In this document: in pieces, positions 36,880 through 48,285 of the stretch
How the letters are laid out: each line of letters opens with the position of its first letter
Numbering within the stretch: position 1 is the first letter of the stretch
Assembly: GCA_013396525.1 (NCBI GenBank)
Contig: VWYX01000910.1
Location: 78,773-142,772, forward strand
Direction: 5' to 3'
From: Chaetorhynchus papuensis
Lineage: Eukaryota > Chordata > Aves > Passeriformes > Rhipiduridae
DNA length: 64,000 nucleotides
Notes under the pieces: generated by a model
Told to the model about the DNA's origin: nothing
Seen by the model: only the letters and a program-made list of their open reading frames with translations
Databases searched by the model: none
Made by a program: the position numbers and the translations under genes

Positions 36880-37173
36880 GTGGAGAATGCCTCTCTACCT
36901 GATATATCTGATGTAAAACCAGGTGTTAGAGATCAGGAGGTGGATGCCTCTCTTCCTGGGCCACATACTGGGGACCAGGAGGTGAGCAGCTCTCAGCCTG
37001 ATCCTGATCCATCTGTTGAACCTGGTCCTGAGTCATCTGCAAAGCCTGATCCTGAGTCAGCTGTAAAGCCCTCAGGCATATCTGGTGCCCCCCTGTACAG
37101 TACAATCTTTGAACCACAGCCTTGGGATAGGCTTCCAACACTTCGGGAAACTTTGCAATGTACTAAAGTCTAA
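36880..37173 (+). CDS. Unidentified open frame with octapeptide repeats beside an LTR-like block
   Basis: This 97-codon frame is acidic and proline-rich. Codons at 36997-37068 form three in-frame 24-base units: PDPDPSVE, PGPESSAK, PDPESAVK. Before them two looser units begin 'gatcaggaggtg' and 'gaccaggaggtg'. The C-terminus is APLYSTIFEPQPWDRL... . The frame is open upstream of the first ATG for only a short way and ends inside the probable LTR at 37159. Base composition (proline and serine codons, higher GC) differs from the AT-rich neighbours, so it is probably derived from a coding sequence. It may be a gag-like remnant of the adjacent retroviral element, or an exon. I do not recognise the protein and give no function. 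Confidence 0.4.
   Translation: MENASLPDISDVKPGVRDQEVDASLPGPHTGDQEVSSSQPDPDPSVEPGPESSAKPDPESAVKPSGISGAPLYSTIFEPQPWDRLPTLRETLQCTKV
36997..37068 (+). repeat. 24-bp tandem repeat, 3 units
   Basis: The units at 36997-37020, 37021-37044 and 37045-37068 share 'CCTG.TCCTGA.TCA.CTG...AA'. The unit length is a multiple of three and each unit is read as eight residues, consistent with expansion under coding constraint. Confidence 0.85.
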
Positions 37174-37655
37174 GTTAGAACAGAGAGGTGGTATATAAGT
37201 TCTCACAGGGTGAAAAGGTGAAGGTTTTTAGGATTGTTATGATAGTAAAGCTGGTAAGAGCTAGAAGCTAAGGTGGTGGAATGATGCAGCTAGAAATTCC
37301 TATTTCCTTCTTCTTCATGGACTACTGTAAAATTATTGGTTAAAAAGTACTTCAGTTCCTGTCTCATGGACGGAATGGTTAAATGGACATTGGCTTAAAT
37401 CTGTAAACAATAAATTACGTTAGATATGGTATAAAATAGGGTTTGAGAAGAAGGAGCCATCATTCTCTCACTCCTCCTTGCACCTTCCTAGCTGTAGCTT
37501 GCATCTATCGCTTCGCAAGCTCTAATGTAGATAAGATAGAATAAACAAGACACATTAAGATCCAGTGTCTTTGCTTCTTTTCTCTACCTGAGAAATCAGC
37601 ACGGACTAAATACAGGTCAGACCTGATAAACGAGGCCGGGATCTGAAACCCTCCA
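37159..37655 (+). mobile_element. LTR-like block with TATA box and poly(A) signal
   Basis: A TATA box 'tataaaata' at 37430-37438 is followed after about 100 bases by 'aataaa' at 37540-37545 and a T/G-rich stretch ('gtgtctttgcttctttt'). This is the spacing of an LTR R region. Tentative ends are TG at 37159 ('tgtactaaag') and CA at 37655 ('gaaaccctcca'), about 497 bp, but no target duplication confirms them. No primer site or pol text follows. It belongs to a different family from the other LTRs in the window. Confidence 0.5.
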
Positions 37656-39009
37656 TTGGGCTGATTGAGTATTAAATTCCCTTACACTGCAGATTTTGTA
37701 ACACTGGTTGTTAGAGAGCTGTTCTAGCAGAGAAGTATAAGGCAACTACTTCTCCTTCACCTTCCCCATTGTGTGCCTTGCATGAGAATATGTCAACAGC
37801 AAGTAGAATCACCCTGCGTAAAATCAGCAAGATTTTAATTTGGAGGATGTTCCTATGACCCCGAAGCTGAAGTTTGTGTCTGATGTAACCCTCTTCCCAC
37901 AGGGGCTTAATCAGCTAGAACACACCCTGTTTGCTTTTACCTGTGGACATTTTTAATCAATCAGTGTTTATGTCAAAGATGCAATCTGGCCAGCCAGATC
38001 CATGACAAGAACATTCTAGAGATCTCTTCACTTTCTTAAGTAGAGGAGGCCTCTATCTAAGTGATTTCCTAGGGAAAATGCTGCATACAGTGGCTGGCAC
38101 ATCTTAGGGAAGGATGAAGTGTTTGAAACCTTCAAGCACCTGGAAAGGGGTTCTGAGCACTTTGGGTGTGCACACTGAGTGGAAATTCTTCCTCCAAGAG
38201 GAAGCTACTCTGTATACACCCAGACTGTTCTGTGGTCTGGCCTGGCATTTGGAGGTGGGGGATTTGCTTTGAAACTGCTTCCCTGCCCAATCCAAAGCAC
38301 ATGTGCAGGTTCAGCTGTAATGCTTCAGACTCTGCAGTGCTGGGCTGGAAGTGGGTGCTAGGAGAGGCAAGCAGGATGGTTTACCTTCAAATTCCCATTG
38401 CGAATAACATGCATCATCTTTTAATTGTCATTAGGGAAATTAATTATCAATAGTTTAAATTCAGATCTAATTGAAGGTTGTTCAAATAGCATCTATTGTT
38501 CCTTTTCTGTGGTATAATAATGTTTATGATCTGCATCATAAAACACCAAGTAATTTTTCTCTCTGCAGAGTGTAACAGAATGTTTAGGAAAGGAGTCAGA
38601 ATTCTCCTAGATGTTACTGAGAAGAAATGAAGACAACTTTACAGGCTTATAAGGTCAATGTTACAACAGCTTTTGAGACCAAAAAAAATTTTATTTTTGC
38701 CATCATTACATCCTGTAATACCTGGCCTGTATACTAGCCAGAGCCTGGCCAGAAGACCACTGCACATTGAGTAGGGGGTGATCTACACTGTTTGTATCTG
38801 ACAGTGCAGCAAGAATTTCTCATGTGAGCATCCTTCCTGCTTGACAATAGGAGGGGTGAATGTAAGATGGTGAATATAATTCCATATAAGAAAATCCTAT
38901 AATAGTTTGAATGATCCAAATTATGGGAATCTCTTTTAGACATAAGGTCTGCACAGTGTGCTGTGTGTGGGTTGGAGGTCCTGCACTATTTGGGGCTCTC
39001 AATAAAGTA
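37656..39009. other. Gene-free stretch, nothing recognised
   Basis: This is unique sequence. Overlapping 60-95-codon frames on both strands at 38104-38453 show no motif. Confidence 0.55.
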
Positions 39010-39970
39010 TCAGAGAATCAAAGAGTGATTTGAGTTGGAAGGGACTTTAAAGATCATCTAGTTCCAGCCCTCTTGCCATGGACAAGGATGCTTTTCACTA
39101 AATCAGGTAGTTCAGGGTCCCGTTCAACCTGGCCTTGAACACTTCCAAGGATAAGGCAGCCAAAATTCCTCTGACAACCTGTTTCAGTGCCTCACAGTCA
39201 TCACAGTTAAGAATTTCTTCCTAAGATCTAACCTTAACCCACTCTCTGTTTCAGTTTAGAGCCTCTTGTCCTTTCTCTGCATGTCCTTGCCGAAATTCCC
39301 TCTCTAGCTCCCCTATAGCTTCCTTCAAGTACTGGAAGGAGCTATAAAATCTTCCTGGAGCCTTCTCTTCTCCAGATTGAACAACCCCAATCCCTCAGTC
39401 TGTTTTCATAGGAGGGATATTCCAGCCCTCTGATCATCTTCATGGCCCACTTCCAAGAAGTCTTCTTATATTGGAGGCCACAGAGGTGGATGCAACAATC
39501 CAGGTGGGGGTCTCACAAGGGCCAAGTAGAAGAGCAGAATCCCCTCCCTCACCCTTCTGGCCATGCTGGTTTTGATACAGCACAGGATATAGTTGGATTT
39601 CTGGGCTACTTGTGCACATTGCTGGCTCATGCCAAGCTTCTTGACCACCAACACTGTAAAGTTCTTCTACTCAGGACTGCTCATTATCCATTCTCTGCCC
39701 AGCCTCTATTTGCATTTGGGATTGTCCCAGTCCTGGTGCAGGACCTTGCACTTGAACTTGTTGAACTTCATGAGGTTTGCACAGATCTACCTCTCAAGTT
39801 TGTGAAGGTCCCTCTGGATGCCATCCTTTCCCTGCAGTGTGTTGACAGCACCACATAGCTTGGTGCTGTTGGAAACGTTGCTGAGGGTGTGGTGGGTTCT
39901 GTCGTCCATGTGGCTGACAAAGATGTTAAATAACACTGATCCCAATACCAACCCCTGAGGTATGCAACTA
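39010..39970 (-). mobile_element. CR1 LINE, 3' half
   Basis: The 3' end at 39010 ('cagagaatcaaagagtgatt') is followed on the + strand by the reverse complement of the 3' UTR ('ggaagggactttaaagatca') and of RT ('ggtgggggtctcacaaggg', 'caggaccttgcacttg', 'aagatgttaaataacactga'). The copy is truncated at its 5' end near 39970. It has several frameshifts. The 138-codon + frame at 39442-39858 is its antisense shadow. Confidence 0.93.
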
Positions 39971-42900
39971 CAATAAATATAGGGAATTTGTGAACAATAA
40001 TTATAAGTGCAGATCAGATGTGCTAGCTAAAACGGCAGATGACTTCACTTTTCCCAAGAATTGGTGAATCTGTAGTTAAGAACTACCTACCGTTAGATAC
40101 TATTCTCTGAACAGCTAATTACCTTTAATAATTATTTAAAGACCCACAAAAACACATATTGGCAGGGAATTCCAACTTGGAATTTCTGTTCCAAGAAGAA
40201 CTATTGGCAGTAGTATATAAAATCAACTATGGCTTTGTCTTGCTGACCTTGCATTGCCTTGCAGTTATTGAAGTATATCCTAGCTGTGTTTATTCATTGC
40301 TAGAGATAGATTGGTCATTTTTTATTTCTTTCAACTGGGAAATTGTTTTTCCCTTTTTCCTCATTGCTACAATACAAACTCCCATGTGACCGGCTGCAAA
40401 AGCAATGACAATAAATCAATGGATAATTTACAATGGTATTTTTGCTGTTGCTCGTCATAGTGCATGTGAGTATGTACAGATTGGTAATATCAAATTACAG
40501 TGGAGGAAAGGATCAGGCTTTTGCAGTAGACAGTACACAAAGACAAACTGATGTTATGCAGTTGGGAAAAAAAAGAGATGATTTGGGTAGTACTAACAAA
40601 TGTAGTATTTAAAATCTGAATGAGAATTCTTGGGCTTGATGATTGAGAAACTTCAGCTGTAGTCGTGTGGCTTTTTGACACCACTCATAAAGGAGATAGA
40701 GAGATTAGAGAATGATCAGAAGAACAGCTAAGAACAAAAGATGATACTTTTATGAAAGACAGTGCAGGATAAGCAGTTTAAACTCGAGAAGATAAAACAA
40801 ATATGGAAGAGAACGTTTCAAGTACAAGCAGTTCTCTTCTAAAGATAACTATTCTGACTATCAGTTGAGAACTGGGTGGAAAGAAACTAGTTGGTTTTCT
40901 CTGAAGGAGTTCAAGGTTGGGTATCAGTTCTAGATGTGGTTACATTGTAACATTAGCATTACAAGAGGCTCTTAAGAGGGGATTAGCTAAAATCTGTCTG
41001 CTTCATAAGATCATGCTTAAAATATAGAGGGTCTTCATGCAATTTGAGTCTAGTTCACTTTTATGTGATTTCTCTGACTTTGGAATATGGAACGGTTTGA
41101 ATCCCAAGCCAACACACAAGCTGTATGGGAACTTCCTCTTAACAGGTGTTTAAGTTTAGCATAAGACCTGGCACATCAGCTGGGAGTGTGGCAAATTAGT
41201 TAATCTAATATGACTATAAAGAACATTATGATCCTTTCAACTTATCTCAGCACTCTGAGTCTGGAAAAGGTTCAGTGAGTTGTACTTGGCTAAATTTTCT
41301 GGCAAAATTCTTGTTTGTGAAACTTCCGCTTCTCTGTGCCAGCTGGCAACAGAAAGAGCAATACAAAAATGAATTTGTGTGCCTTTCTTCCACCAGTTTT
41401 GTGTAATTTAAGGATTCATGTTTTGGAGGAGCTCATACGAACTGTTAGTTTTATTTTAATGCACTCACTGCAAATCTGAATACCTTAGGCTGAAGAGGTA
41501 TTTAATTCTTTTTCACACATATGGTAATAAGACACCGGGTGATGAAGGTGTCCTGGTATGAGGATCCTGATTATGAAACCAAGGGTTTCATGCAGAAACT
41601 CCATACTTCCTAATTGGCACTGCAGGAACTTAATACAGAGTCAAGATCTACTTGTGCAATGTTCATTGCTGTATTTGGAACTCTGCCCACAGCGATTTAA
41701 AAATAAATTAATTATGTACAATATGGAGTTTTGCCCCTGCATGAATGGCGAGTCCAAGAGATGTTACACTTGTCTACTTTTAGTTTTGCTTTTCCACTTT
41801 GCATAATGAAAGGATATGAACACTAAATTAACCTGGTGTTCATGAGATATTTATATTCATAAATACTTCCTTGTCTCTGTCGTTGGTGGCACCCTGCTAG
41901 GATACACATGCTTTAGTATTATTATTTTTTAATTGATGTCAGAAGCACTAGTGCTGTTACAGTTGGAAAGGCTATGCAGTTTCTTCTTCTCTCTGTTTCG
42001 TCAGAAACAATTTCTGAAAGTAAATGTCAGAATGTCAGCAATTTCTGACAGAAAAAATTCAGAAGCAGTGTTAAGAATACATAGTTTATTGGTATTTATG
42101 ACTTTGGAAGACAGAGATTGCAAAAGGACAGTTTTGCTTCCTAACAAATACCTGTCAGTCTTAGTTTCCAGAGCAAATTTTAGATTTCTCATTCCCAACA
42201 AAATATATATTTCTGCTTTAAAAAACAAATATATGGGAATAAATTAAATTTTGGCTTCATTATCTGGCTTTTTGCCCCTTCCATACTTGAGATGCTTTTA
42301 TTAAGCTGCTTTGCAAATATTAACTTAGAACTGTAGAAGAAAGAAGAGCTGACTAGGTAAGTGTGCTGTTAGCTGTACATTTATCAGCCATTCATGCTTG
42401 CATGACTGGATATTTGCACTTACCTTGTGAGTGGATGTCTGTTAGCCATGTGCAGCTGAGGCTCTGAGGGGTGATTGAAACTTTTGAGTAATCAGTTTTT
42501 GTACGGAATGATAGAGGCTTTCCTAACAGTCCTGGGTTTGTGGAATGTCTCCAGATAATATCGAAATGGACAGTTAGGATTTCAATAATTAGAAGTTGCT
42601 TATTAGAAGAAAGCACAGGCCAGGAAATGAAGCTACCTGTCACTTAGAACTAAAAGAAAATTGTAAGTGAAATATATTATCCACCAGAGAAAAGAAGTTC
42701 TTTGTCTGAAGGTCAACATTTATTAAGCTTGAGGAATCGAAGTAATGATGATAATTGTATTCCTACCTTAAGTATCAAGTATTATTCCCAGGGATGAAGA
42801 AAAGTTCACTCGTGGGCAGCTAATTAGCCACTGTGCAGTTTCGGTACAGTACAAAACCAGCTCATTGCAATTTCCCTCCTGTAGGGTCTAAGAGGTTGAT

Positions 42901-45900
42901 GTAATAACCTTGAAGAATGCATGTTTCACTACAAACATGCAGGTTTTTCTTCATCCAGCTCCCTGTCATCATAGTAAGATAACTCCCATGAAGATCTTTT
43001 TTCAGTATAAATGACAAAGGAAAGTCTCCTTTTTGAAGTGAAGCATAGAGCTGTGTTTGGGTGGTTTTGTGTATTCCAAATACATACTCTTCCTCATGCC
43101 TTTTCTGTAGATCTAAGAGCACAATGTGGAAATTGGAATAGTACCACAAGACTGAATACCATCTCATTTTTCCTCAGTGCATTTCTTTAAAATACTCATT
43201 CAACATCTGCATTTTAAACCCTCTGTTGATGTAAGTGCTTATTCCTGAATTAACGGCTGTATTTCAGAAAACTTGCCTCCATTTATTTATGAAGAGGAAA
43301 ACTGGTAATTACCAATGGCACAGAAGCACAGAACCGTGGCACAGGTTACGTGGGTCTGATTCTTAGCTGTGCTGCAGACTTGTTTTTTGACCTGGCAGAT
43401 GATTGCCCTCTAGCTCCTACCAATTCCTGTGGAAGGTAAACTGCTGATTGCTGCATCACTCCATGTGGACCTAGGGGATGGACCACAGGGAGGAACAGGA
43501 AAGGAGGAAGGGAGTGTGCCTTAGGTCACCACAGACAAAATGGAGATAATACAATTGCTGTATTATATTCTTACTGTATTATATCCCATTTATAACTTGG
43601 AGCAATTTACTTAGAGCAAAGTAAAATCTCTGGAGAAGCATTGTACTTTTTATTGTCTCATACTTACTCTTCAACACCAGATTGCAAGGCAGCAATACCA
43701 CTTTAGTGCTGGCCAGAGCTCCTGATGAGTTCTGTAACGTGACCAACAGCAATCAGAGCAGGAAGGAAATAACACACTGCAAACTGGGGGTAAAATGACA
43801 TGCTAAAACTTAAAAGAATAACAAAAAAACCCCACCCAGCAAAAAAACCCCCAACCAACTGAAACAATGAAACCATTGCTTCTTTTTCTGTAGTCAAGTG
43901 TTTGTAGGATTTTCTATAGCATTTTTATAGTTTAATTGATCAGGTGCAAGAGAAATTAGACTACTCCCTATCAGCAAAATGGGAAATGAGAACTAACGCA
44001 GCAGCCCACTTGGGTCTCCCTGTTTCAATTTTCTTTCTACGTGTTGTGATCACCTATAAATAAGTTGGACACTCATTTTGAAGTCCAGTGGAATAGTTAA
44101 TTTTTGTGTAGTTTATCAGCAGCAAATGATTCCTATGAATAGTTGCTTATAACTCTCTGATTTAACAGAGATATTTTTTTATTCAGGCTTTCTGCCTTAC
44201 TCTGAAGTTCACAACAATTTTTCTGCCACAGAAATATTTGTACAAGGGTAATTTCAGTCCTGAAAGGAAAAAGAGCTGCTATAATGTAGGTAGCAGAACT
44301 AGGTCACTATTTCTGAGAGAAATCACTGGAGCATTTTATTTAACTTCTATTCAAAAGACTTTGATGGGTTATGCCATCACCGCTGAATGACAGCAATACC
44401 CACTGTCAGAGATAGAGGTTTCCATCAAAGTTCTAAAAGGAAAGAATGTTTCCCCTCTTCCTCACAGCTGTTGTTTGCAATGTAGGGTGTACAAACAAGG
44501 CATTCTTATTTGTTCAGTTTATTCAAACAGATGGATTTAATTCCTGCTTAAGAAATAGTCCAGGAATCAACTGGGATTTTTTCTGTTTCATAGTAAGACA
44601 TAAAGAGATAAGATTCCCTTGGGAAGAGACATTCACAAGAAAGGGTTCCAAATAGGGATTTCAGGGGACAGAGTAGGAGAGGAAGATATGTTCTGGGAAA
44701 AAAGTTTGGGCAGTAGACAAAGGTGCTTGTCTTGACACTGTCTTGACAGTGAGATTTTGAAAATATTAGTCTATTAGGTAAAAGTATCTTGGGCCTGTGG
44801 ACAGATAACAGCTGGTCTCTGTGCAGGTTAGCTCCATAAACCCACTTGTGATTTACATTTTTCCAGTCACTTCTCTCTCAGGAAAGAGCACTCACTGTGA
44901 TACCAGAACATATGTGTCTAACCTCGTGGATGTGGCTGAAATCTATTTGAGTGCTGCTAGCTTTAGGTTAAATAGTGAGTATTAATTCGGAGAGCTGTAG
45001 TCTTGAATGCTGTGCCTAGATATGACATTGCTGTTATCTCTAGTTGGCAAAGACATCTGCTCTGAGAATTTGGTGCTGCAGCATTCCTTAAGAACTGGAG
45101 ATGAAAAATGTTTTCAGGAAGCACTGGATTTTTCCAACTTATACATTGCTTTGAAAATTTACCCAGTGAGAGGTATTTAAACACCACATTGTTTTAAAAA
45201 CTATATGTATTTTTATTTTTCTGTGATTTCTTCTTTGCACCTTACATTTGCAGTCAGACATATTGAGGAAGAGTGCAGGGGAGTTGTTTAGTAAAAGATA
45301 AATGACAGTTTTAGATGTCTTCAGTTACACCTTTTATTGAAGACTCTCAGAGTCTATGCATGAAGCTAAGATACCATATTAAGATTTCTTGAAGTACCTT
45401 TAGTCAACCTGGGCTGGGTGCTGCTTACCAGTAGATTCAGGGAGTCATAATGAAAAATACGGTAATTGCAGCAATTTCAGTAATTGTCAGACATTGCACT
45501 GGTCTAACATTTTCTGAGCTGTTCTTGGTGACTGCAATCGAAGCCGTTGTTAAGGTAATGCAGGCAAAACGATTTTGTTTCCTGGACATGTATAGTCCCT
45601 ATTTGCTGCAAGCCATGAAGCTATGCTTCCAATTGTCAAGAAAGTTCTCTCTGTCCCAGGTTGTTTTCAGTGAGCAAAAGTTGTCAAATTCCATTCCAGT
45701 ATACATCTCACGTCAACAAAGATAGATGCAGGTAACCTTATGAAAGTGACTTTCCTTTTCTTTTTGTGTCTTTGGCTAAATGTTGTTCTCCCTTCAGGCC
45801 ACAGCACTCTGCTTGGACATACTGATATCTGAACAGGTATAAGCATATATGTATGTGGACCACTGTGGGTTTTTAAGGCAGAAAGCTGAATAAACTAGAT

Positions 45901-47147
45901 CTTTATTATACTAAATAACTGGAAAATCTATTATTTGAAGCAAACCAGTAATGTGGGTATCATCTTCCTTCAAAAGACATAAAAAGGGAATAAATGTAGG
46001 TTACACGCTATAATTATGGTTAACAGCCAGTCACTCTTTTTGTTTTTCTGGGTGGGACTGCAACTGAACTCTCCTATATCTTCCTGAATTTTTGACTTTT
46101 AACAGTGTTACAGTGTTTAACAGTGTTTGACTTTTAACAGTTAAGCCCTAAGAAGAAACTATTGTGTTTCAGGCAGTTACTGAGCTGTGTTTTCCACAGC
46201 TAATTTTCTGATTATCACTGAATGGTGGTTGTTAAACTGGTCATCTTGTAAATATTCACAGGAAATTTTTTTATGTAATTAAGTGTTTTGAATACAGCTG
46301 GATTACTGTTCTGATTATCTAGCTGTTTGTTCATATATTGTATTTTTATATAATAACAGCACCCTGACATACGTTTATGGTTAGATACATGTAAGGGAGT
46401 TCTGAACAATGACAGCTTTATGCATATAGGAGCCCTGGCTGGCAGTGGTCTGAGGGACTATAAAACCCACCCTGTGCATGCTGAGAAAATGAGCAGAGCC
46501 TTGAGCCAAATGAGTTGTCTTGTACACAGAACAGCCTCTCACTCTGCCTTGTGCCAGGCTACTGCTCTGCTGCATTGTCCTTGGGAGTATTTCCCTTCTG
46601 CACTTGAGGAGACAACCCAGGATCTTACACATTTTGTTGTGTGCAAGAATTGCATTCCCTTCCAGCTTGTGTATCACACATTGTGAGACCTCTTTAGCTC
46701 TTTAAGATAGTATGGATACAGATCTTCTATAAACAAGAACTGTTTCCAGGCCAAAATGAATAAACAGAACTGCAGTGATTGTAATGCAGCTCCACTGATT
46801 TTACACATAATGGAGCCTGACTAAGATATCTTTGGCTCTTACCATAAGTGGCAATCACTTTGCCTTTTCAAGTGTCTGGATAAGGCAAACTGCCCAGCAC
46901 GGTCAGCTTCACAAAGGAAAATTTTAGGTCTGTCAACGCTGTTTGATTACCATATGTAACCAAAATATGCAGTGCGGCTATGTTCCCAGCTGCAATCATC
47001 CAATGGAACCGTGACTGGGATGGTTTTTAATTTAATCCATGGCTAAAAACACTTGTTCCTTTTTCTGTGCTGTGTATTTTGGTATCAAGGTGTCTTTAGT
47101 ACATCTCAGACTGGATATTTCAGTGTCTATGGGGCTGGACATATCAA
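39971..47147. other. Gene-free stretch, nothing recognised
   Basis: There are 7.2 kb of AT-rich sequence without recognised transposons or exons. Frames of 91-104 codons occur at 41933-42247 (+), 42862-43167 (-), 45450-45725 (+) and 46381-46677 (-). None has a family motif or splice context that I can support. A small direct repeat lies at 46091-46141. Confidence 0.5.
46091..46141 (+). repeat. Short direct repeat, period 35
   Basis: 'tttgacttttaacagt' occurs at 46091-46106 and again at 46126-46141, with 'acagtgtt' repeated in between. This looks like a local slippage duplication. Confidence 0.75.
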
Positions 47148-48085
47148 TCAATCATAGAACCATAAATTATAATGAACTGGAAAGAGCCCACGACGATCAT
47201 CAAAATTCAACTGATGCTTCTGAACAGGACAACTCCAAGAGTCACACCATGTGCCCAATAGCACTGTCTAAAAGCTTCTTGAACTCTGTCAGGCTTGGTG
47301 CTGTGACCACTGCCCTGGGGAGCCTGTTCCAGTGCCCAACCCAACTCTGAGTGAAGAACCTTTCTTCTAATATCCAACCTAAACCTCCCCTGACACAAAT
47401 CCAGGCCATTCCCTAGGGCCCTGTCACTGTCACCACAGAGAACAGATCAGTGCCTGCCCCTCCTCTTCCCCTCACAAGGAAGTTGTAACTGCAGTGAGGT
47501 CTCCCCTCAGTCTCCTCTTCTCCAGGCTGAACAGACCAAGTGCCCTCAGCCACTCCTCACACGGCTTCCCCTCAAGGCCCTTCCCCATCCTCGTGCCCTC
47601 CTTTGGACACTCTCTGACAGCTCAATGTCTTTTCTGTGTTGTGGCACCCAGAGCTGCCCCCAGCACTGGAGGTGAGGCCGCCCCAGTGCAGAGCAGAGCG
47701 GGACAATCCCCTCCCTTGCCCGGCTGGTGATGCCGTGCCTGATGTCCCCAGGACACGGGTGGCCCTCCTGGCTGCCAGGGCACTGCCCACTCATGTTCAC
47801 CTTGTCATTGACCAGGACACCCAGGGCCCTTTCTGTGGCTCTGCCCTCCAGCCTCTCCTTCCCCAGCCTGTCTGTACATCCAGGGCTGCCCTGTCCCAGA
47901 TGCAGAATCTGGCACTTGCCCTTGTTAAAATTCATATGGCTGGTGATTGCCCATCCCTTTAATTTTTGTAGGTCTCTCTGCAGGGCCTTTCTATCTCTGA
48001 GGGAGACAGAAACTCCTCCTGATTTAATATAATCAGCAAATTTGGATAGGATACCTTTGCAAGGCTTATGTTCTTGAACCTGTTC
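47148..48085 (-). mobile_element. CR1 LINE, 3' half, relatively well preserved
   Basis: The 3' end at 47148 ('caatcatagaaccataaat') is followed by the reverse complement of the 3' UTR. On the - strand 48088-47546 remains open for 180 codons: 'LSKFADYIKSGG', 'ALQRDLQKLKGWA', 'CQILHLGQGSPGCTDRLG' and 'IVPLCSALGRPHLQ' are the C-terminal third of CR1 RT. It is GC-rich compared with its surroundings and the long open frame suggests a younger copy than those at 6755 or 30950. The 5' truncation is typical. Confidence 0.95.
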
Positions 48086-48217
48086 CAAAGAATTTGAATC
48101 AGTTAGAAAATATCCCTGAGTGCAGAGATGGATTGTCTGCCTGTGTACTTTTACAGGAGTAGATTGGGACAGAGTTATGTTCTTGGAAAATGGTAGTAGT
48201 AGGTAGTGAAAGTAACA

Positions 48218-48285
48218 AGGTCTCCCCTGGACCTCATTTTCTTCAGGCTAAACAACCCCAGCTCCCTCAGCCACTCTTTATAGGA
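48218..48285 (-). mobile_element. Orphan CR1 fragment
   Basis: 'aaggtctcccctggacctca' and 'cttcaggctaaacaacccca' followed by 'gctccctcagccactcttta' match the 3' UTR/ORF2-end region of CR1 on the - strand. Only about 70 bases survive, with neither the 3' terminus nor RT text next to it. It lies about 130 bases beyond the CR1 ending at 48085 in the same orientation. Confidence 0.75.

Noticed and set aside
39442..39858. 138-codon + frame
   Set aside because: It is antisense to the CR1 at 39010-39970.
42862..43167. 101-codon - frame with protein-like composition
   Set aside because: No motif, splice context or family is recognised; length is within chance for this amount of sequence. A protein search would be decisive.
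46381..46690. Overlapping 98- and 88-codon frames with a nearby 'actataaaac' TATA-like word
   Set aside because: There are no LTR ends, no poly(A) signal at LTR spacing and no repeat homology that I recognise.
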